DNA from: Dolomedes plantarius
Lineage: Eukaryota > Arthropoda > Arachnida > Araneae > Dolomedidae
Assembly: GCA_907164885.2 (NCBI GenBank)
Contig: OU015493.1
Span: 47,511,723 to 47,575,722, forward strand
Direction: 5' to 3'
Length of the DNA stretch: 64,000 bases
Positions 59,221 through 64,000 of the stretch are shown here, in pieces. Position 1 is the stretch's first letter. Every line of letters begins with the position of its first letter. A program made the translations under genes and the position numbers. The notes beneath the pieces were generated by a model. That model searched no databases and was not told the DNA's origin. It saw nothing but the letters and a program-made list of their open reading frames with translations.

Positions 59221-60399
59221 AATAATACAAAGTAAAGAGATTAGTGTTCAGCCAACAAAATAGCATAAGAAAATGTTTCTATCTGAAACAAATCTGAAAA
59301 ATTTCTCTGAAAAATAAGGGTTTATAGAAACTTGATTGAGAGGAAAATTAAGGAGATTGGTAGTTGTGGGGCTGTCATTTAGTGTTGATAAGGAAAGTTA
59401 AAAGAAACATTTTATCCAATTTTCATTTTATTTACAGTTTATTTTCAGCCTTTAAAAAGGGAACTTTTTAGGTGATACCAGACTGGTAACACTGAGTCGG
59501 AAAAGGTTAAAAACATTCTGCTCTTCCTGCTGCCAGTAATCATAAAAATGCACAAAACACAAATTTTGGGTAAGGACCCAAATGTCAGAATATTATAAAT
59601 GTACACTAGCTCATATAATGAATTTATGCGATAAAAAAGTTTATTATAAATGTACACTAGTTTATACAATGTATTTATGTGATAAAAAAATTTCATACCC
59701 ACTAAGATTTCACAAATAATTCTCTTATAAATAATTAACATTACAATTAAGTTTGTATCCGTTGATTCGCTGTTAACGCGTTTAAGTTACTAGGTCCCCC
59801 CCCCCCTGCAGCCCGCAAGCGTACACGGACCTGGTATATGCAGGCTAGGGGCATAAGTTTCAACAACAACAATGACAACATAATCTCACATAACTCATAA
59901 TTGAGTACCTTTCTCGGGAAAACAAAAAATGCCTTAGGAGATTGGGAGCGAGGAGAGAGTCTTATCTTAGATTGTAGGTCCAAAAGATGATAGAATCCGA
60001 ACGTATTGAAAAAGATGACCATGATATTGTTGTTGTTACTAATCCCTCCGGATCTAGCGGTGCTAGATCTGGTCCATAAATCCATGTATCCTCAGAAGGT
60101 CCATCAAATGGCGAGGATCGGTAATAAGATCCTTCCTAGAAAAGTTTAGGCAAGTTAGGATGTGACCACGAGTGACCTGCTCATTATTACACTCTTTTAC
60201 AAGTGGGAAATGTGTTGTTTTGGTGATCAAATTTTTGGCACCAAATGGCCACTGCTGTCCGCCTAAGCAATAAATACGTACGTATCTCAGTTGTTTTCTA
60301 TTTTTACGGTATTTCCTGTTTGTGAGCTACCTAACATTATTCCTGAGCCAGAGGGCTGTATCTTATTTAGAAATAGTAGAAAATCATTTAATCATTAAG
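59221..60399. other. Non-coding interval
   Basis: It includes a 51-bp tandem duplication (59592-59690, TATTATAAATGTACACTAG units) and a C10 run near 59796. Nothing else is recognised. Confidence 0.45.
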
Positions 60400-60662
60400 C
60401 CACAGGATTCGATGGTTGGGTCATTTATACAGGACGAAAAACAAAATCCAATAAAAAAGCTCACATTTACCAAACCTATGGAAGCTAGAAAGCGAGGAAG
60501 GCCACCAAGTAGGTGGCTTGATGCCGTTGAGAATGATATAAAAACTATATATAAGGGAGACTGGAGGAGTATTGCCTTAGATAGGGCCAGATGGCGTAAA
60601 CTTATCGGGACGGTCTTGGCCAGCAGTAGGCTGTAGAGCCCCAGAAGAAGAAGAAGAAGAAG
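60400..60662 (+). pseudogene. Non-LTR retrotransposon ORF2 C-terminal tail with (GAA)n end
   Basis: The frame ending at 60634-60636 contains EARKRGRPPSRWLDAVENDI, then DWRSIALDRARWRKLI. This basic C-terminal motif occurs in several animal non-LTR ORF2 proteins. The stop is followed by GAGCCCCAGAAGAAGAAG, a simple-repeat tail as in 3' ends of such elements. The endonuclease and RT are absent, so it is a 5'-truncated insertion. The clade is not certain. Confidence 0.75.
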
Positions 60663-61338
60663 AAAATCATTAAAGAAATAAGATGTATCTAAAAAAACTG
60701 TTGAAGTCCTACGGGAATTGGCCATGTATCAGTCTTTTTTTTTCTCGGGAAAAAAATTTGAGATACGTCTTTTATGCTTAGGAGGGCGAACTTGCAAACC
60801 TTGAGATTGCAGTCTGCTCAGCTCTATCAACGTTGAAGGCAATAGCCCTACCAGGGCATACACCAATGTACCAGTCATGGACCGGGCGAGATCTCCAGGT
60901 ACTTTGGATAAATAAATTTCATTTCGGAATATGCCTCCAGATAAGTAAGAGCTGAAGAAGTTGGAAGATGAACGTGATGTTCCCAAAGAAAGAAACAACA
61001 AAGGGGTGACTGCTGGTTATCACCGGACATCCCACGTACTCAGCATAGTAATTTTCAATGTCCTTTCGAAATGAATTCCGTTACTACTCATTGCGCAGCG
61101 CGTAGGAGAGTTGACTTATCAAGATATTATTTCGGCCGAAGTTAGAAAAAGGAAAGAAGAAGAATATTTTAGCGCTGTCAACTCTTTACATAGAAAGCGG
61201 AATACGGAAGTCTCTGTCCACCAGACTGTGAGCTGAACGCTTTTCAGGCAGAAAGGTGTTATCACAAGGATATGTCTCAGCCGCTTAGTTGTCAAAGGTT
61301 AGGTCTTTCTGAACGACCCTATTAAATTTTGCGTAGTG
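60663..61338. other. Non-coding interval, nothing recognised
   Basis: No domain is seen in the minus ORF at 60729-61001. Confidence 0.4.
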
Positions 61339-61586
61339 CAGCGGTTCCCAACCAGTGGGTCCAGGAAGGGTTACAGGTGGGTCGCGATTCGATCCTAAAA
61401 CTATCAGAAACCATCGAATAAACCATCAGAAAAGATAAGAAAAATCGAAACAAATCGAATTGTGTTTTGATTGTTTTCTTGGTTCTTGATTTTTGGCATC
61501 TGGGGCAGACAACAGAAACACTACATCCCTCCCAGATGACTCACACAGTCACACAGGTTGTGCACACTCTGGCAAAGCCGGTTCCC

Positions 61587-61654
<68 letters not shown>

Positions 61655-61797
61655 CAATATTTGATGGTAAATTATATATACATAAGGAAGGGATACGATA
61701 CATATAAGGTTTTTTACTCCACCATGGACCGATGGACCGTGGAGGTATTCCGATAAGGAAAGGTGGGTCGCCAGCTGAAAAAGGTTGGGAACCACTG
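61339..61797. mobile_element. hAT-type MITE (459 bp)
   Basis: The ends are CAGCGGTTCCCAACCAGTGG and, read inward from the right, CAGTGGTTCCCAACC. The 8-bp flanks GCGTAGTG (61331-61338) and GCGTAGAA (61798-61805) agree at 6 of 8, a decayed target duplication. An (AT)n tract lies inside (61589-61651). Confidence 0.88.
61589..61651. repeat. (AT)n microsatellite
   Basis: About 62 bp of pure AT inside the hAT MITE. Confidence 0.95.
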
Positions 61798-61805
61798 GCG
61801 TAGAA

Positions 61806-63507
61806 TATTCGGCCTGTAAAGCCAAAATCTTCTTATAATTATTTTAATTATATTGCCGTTATTCGGACTCATAAAGTCAGCAGATCTGTTGCGGAGGCTT
61901 ATGTTTATAAAGGGCACAGAATCTGGTTATTTGAATTATTATGTATAGAATACAAATATTCTCAGGAATAATTTTACACTAATCAAAGTATTTAATAATC
62001 AGAGAAATTAAATAAAGCAGCAAAAGGCCTTTATAATGAGGATAAGAGAAAAATATTTAATATATTCAAAAGGATTCACAATCAATATTTATGCGCATGT
62101 TGAATTGCAAAAAATAATTTTATACATATTAGAATCCACAATAGCTATTAAAACGAATATAATTAAAGTCTTAACCATAAATAAATATTCGGTCATAAAT
62201 CATTTTTAGCCAAGCCTTTGCATTAACTTGTGTATCTTTTCGATTACATACTACAAAATCCATTCTTTAAAAATTGTTATTTAAGAAAATTTTACAGTTA
62301 TTTTCTAATCAAGCTTATTTTTTATGGTTGAAAACTGATAACTTTTTTCAAGTTTAAGAGAAAAAAAAATAAAAAGCCTACGTGCTTGTGTTACTAAAAA
62401 AATCCTGATGAAAAAGACTTTTCTCTATTTACAGGATGCACATAGCATGCGGCAAAAAAAAAAGAAGAAAAAAGAGATAGAGAGATTCCACCATTAAGAT
62501 TTCGAAACATGTAATTAAATCTTCTCTAACGTAGACGTTCTTTTCAATAAGTTAGGTTCACGAAATTTTTTATAAATAGAAAATTTCAAAAGAAAGTTAA
62601 GGTATTAGATTGCATTTATATCTGTTTACTGATAGAATTATATATTTAAACTACATATTCAGGTATAAGGAAAAATATATAAATCTAACTTTAATTGGGG
62701 TTAAAACGGTAGTTTTCTGTGAAATTTCTTTCCTCAAGTGACTTCACAGACTTTCTTGAACAACAATCGTAGATTTTGTTTTCTCTTGTTACATGTAGTA
62801 TGGTGAATAAACAATGAAAATTAAAGTTTTGTTCCCTTTAACATGCAGCATTTTACAGTAAAATTAATATTAATAAAGAAAATTAATTCACTAAAGGAAT
62901 ATTCTGATACTACCAATAGGAAAAGTCCTAGAGCGCCATTCTTTCCTTATTAACTTATTGTTGTCCATTCTTTTTTATTAAAATTTTGAAAATATATAAA
63001 AATAAAACTAATACTTGGCTTGCCAAGGTAAAATACATCTTAAAAATTTAAAAACAATTTAAATATATATGTGTCCTAGCCCTACTTTCCTTTCTTCTCT
63101 AACATTACTTCAACCATAGCTCTTTCTTGTGGCCTCTTAAATGCGGAATTAATCCTCTCTGATAAAACCTCCAAGCTATAAACATAGCTCCAAGCTATAT
63201 ACACACGCAGTAACGTAGCGAGCATAACTGGCACCCGGGATACGAAACCTTTTTGGGCGCCCCCTCCGAAAAACATATAGTAATATAATATATAGAATTA
63301 GTTACTTTAGGACCATTTGGCGCCCAACGACTTAGATACTTATGATGTAACCAAGGTAAACGGATTCCCACAGCAACGGTTCCTTTTACGCTTATTTTCT
63401 TCTGTAAAGTTTTGAAGTTTGTATTTTGCATTTTGGCAGTTGTTTTATATTGTAATATTAAGTGAATTTGATACATAAGTTGATCGTAAGTAGAATAAAA
63501 ATGTTAG
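61806..63507. other. Non-coding interval, nothing recognised
   Basis: AT-rich. A GC-richer patch at 63209-63260 (CAGTAACGTAGCGAGCATAA ... GGGCGCCCCC) may be the edge of another DNA element, but no partner end is visible. Confidence 0.4.
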
Positions 63508-63675
63508 ATTTTAAGGATTAGGGTGAATCCTACTATTCGAAATTATCTCAAAAATCAAGCTATTAACTTTCATAACTCAATTGACAGTGAACTTTTAATT
63601 AATCTTGCAGACTATGATCACGCAGACCCCACTAACAGGAAAAGGCCTCGTGCTATCCTGAGTCTTTCGTCTTAA
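63508..63675 (+). pseudogene. Jockey-clade ORF2 C-terminus (fragment)
   Basis: From 63508 the frame reads NPTIRNYLKNQAINFHNSID and ends NRKRPRAILSLSS with a TAA at 63673-63675. Short basic tails of this kind close Jockey-type ORF2. It is followed by a 3' UTR that matches the derivative at 24060-24672. The reverse transcriptase is missing upstream (5' truncation). Confidence 0.7.
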
Positions 63676-64000
63676 AATTCTTTGGTTGTCCTCGTCATTT
63701 AAATAAAATGTAAAAAATATACAAAACAATACTTGGCTTTGGCAAGGCAAAAAGCAATTAAAATTTTATAAAATAAAATAAAAATATATTTAGAATCCTT
63801 AAACTTCCTTCTGGCACGTATTATTTGTCTCTGAGTAAATCCTTTTGGATTTGCTGGATTTCCTAGTTTTAGAACTCACGGATTCTGAAACTTATCTCTC
63901 TATCCAATCACTTTTCTTCCAAGCTATCAAACAGTTATTGACTCCGCCTCCATCAGAGAAGCATCACGAAGATCCTGGAGACGTCCGATGAGAACTCTTC
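63676..64000 (+). mobile_element. Jockey-clade 3' UTR (runs off the window)
   Basis: Landmarks TCCTCGTCATTTAAATAAAA, AAATCCTTTTGGATTTG and GAACTCACGGATTCTGAA match the minus-strand block at 24060-24672 with scattered differences. The 3' end lies beyond 64000. Confidence 0.8.

Noticed and set aside
63209..63260. Possible hAT-like end beginning CAGTAACGTAGCGAG
   Set aside because: No inverted partner or target duplication could be found.

Overview
This window looks like repeat-rich, AT-rich eukaryotic DNA, most probably from an arthropod and possibly a spider or other chelicerate. That guess rests on the mixture of Tc1/mariner, piggyBac, hAT, Tigger, Penelope-like, Jockey and LTR elements, a tRNA-headed SINE, and many long (AT)n tracts. 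No species can be named. I found no host protein-coding gene I can support. Almost everything recognisable is a transposable element or a fragment of one, so the window reads as an intergenic or intronic transposon graveyard with a few fairly fresh insertions.

Layout. 1-2654: an LTR retroelement on the minus strand, 5' LTR plus a 743-codon gag-protease ORF still open at the window edge; just after the protease it carries what looks like an integrase zinc-binding segment. 2695-6722: a 5'-truncated, broken Ty3/gypsy pol on the plus strand, followed by a probable LTR start. 6943-8162: a complete Tc1-like transposon with two nonsense codons. 8316-8540: a MITE with perfect 29-bp inverted ends. 8946-10443: two tandem copies of an ACTAGC...TATAGAT repeat (a third copy lies at 55421). 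11461-13540: a decayed piggyBac transposase. 14115-15058: an internally deleted mariner. 18431-19343 and 43626-44099: two copies of a two-block repeat. 20415-21397: an element with three 251-bp tandem units. 22580-25773: a Tc1-like element carrying a nested hAT MITE with an exact 8-bp target duplication and a nested Jockey derivative. 26780-27110: a Tc1 scrap. 28449-29212: inverted repeats and a 204-bp (TA)n. 29213-29793: a Penelope-like reverse transcriptase fragment. 30958-31314: a tRNA-derived SINE with a 10-bp target duplication. 33146-34310: two deleted mariner-type elements, one palindromic. 38237-39044: a Tigger remnant. 39990-41017: another broken Tc1-like transposase. 42044-42660: a second piggyBac remnant. 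45377-51340: a cluster of four copies of a CCATGTTTT MITE, a TTAA element and a deleted mariner. 54486-54690: a Tc1 N-terminus. 56002-56720: a TTAA MITE whose empty site is preserved in sister copies. 58041-59000: a decayed hAT transposase. 60400-60662: a non-LTR ORF2 tail. 61339-61797: a hAT MITE. 63508-64000: the C-terminus and 3' UTR of the same Jockey family as at 24-25 kb.

The genes do not form a host pathway. The main biology is nesting and internal deletion: several autonomous families appear as derivatives that keep both ends and lose the middle. The best leads are the domain order of the left-edge retroelement, the Jockey derivative that keeps ORF1 and a UAAUG stop-start junction but lost nearly all of ORF2, the head-to-head mariner palindrome, and the ACTAGC...TATAGAT family. 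Coordinates of decayed elements are approximate unless terminal repeats are described.
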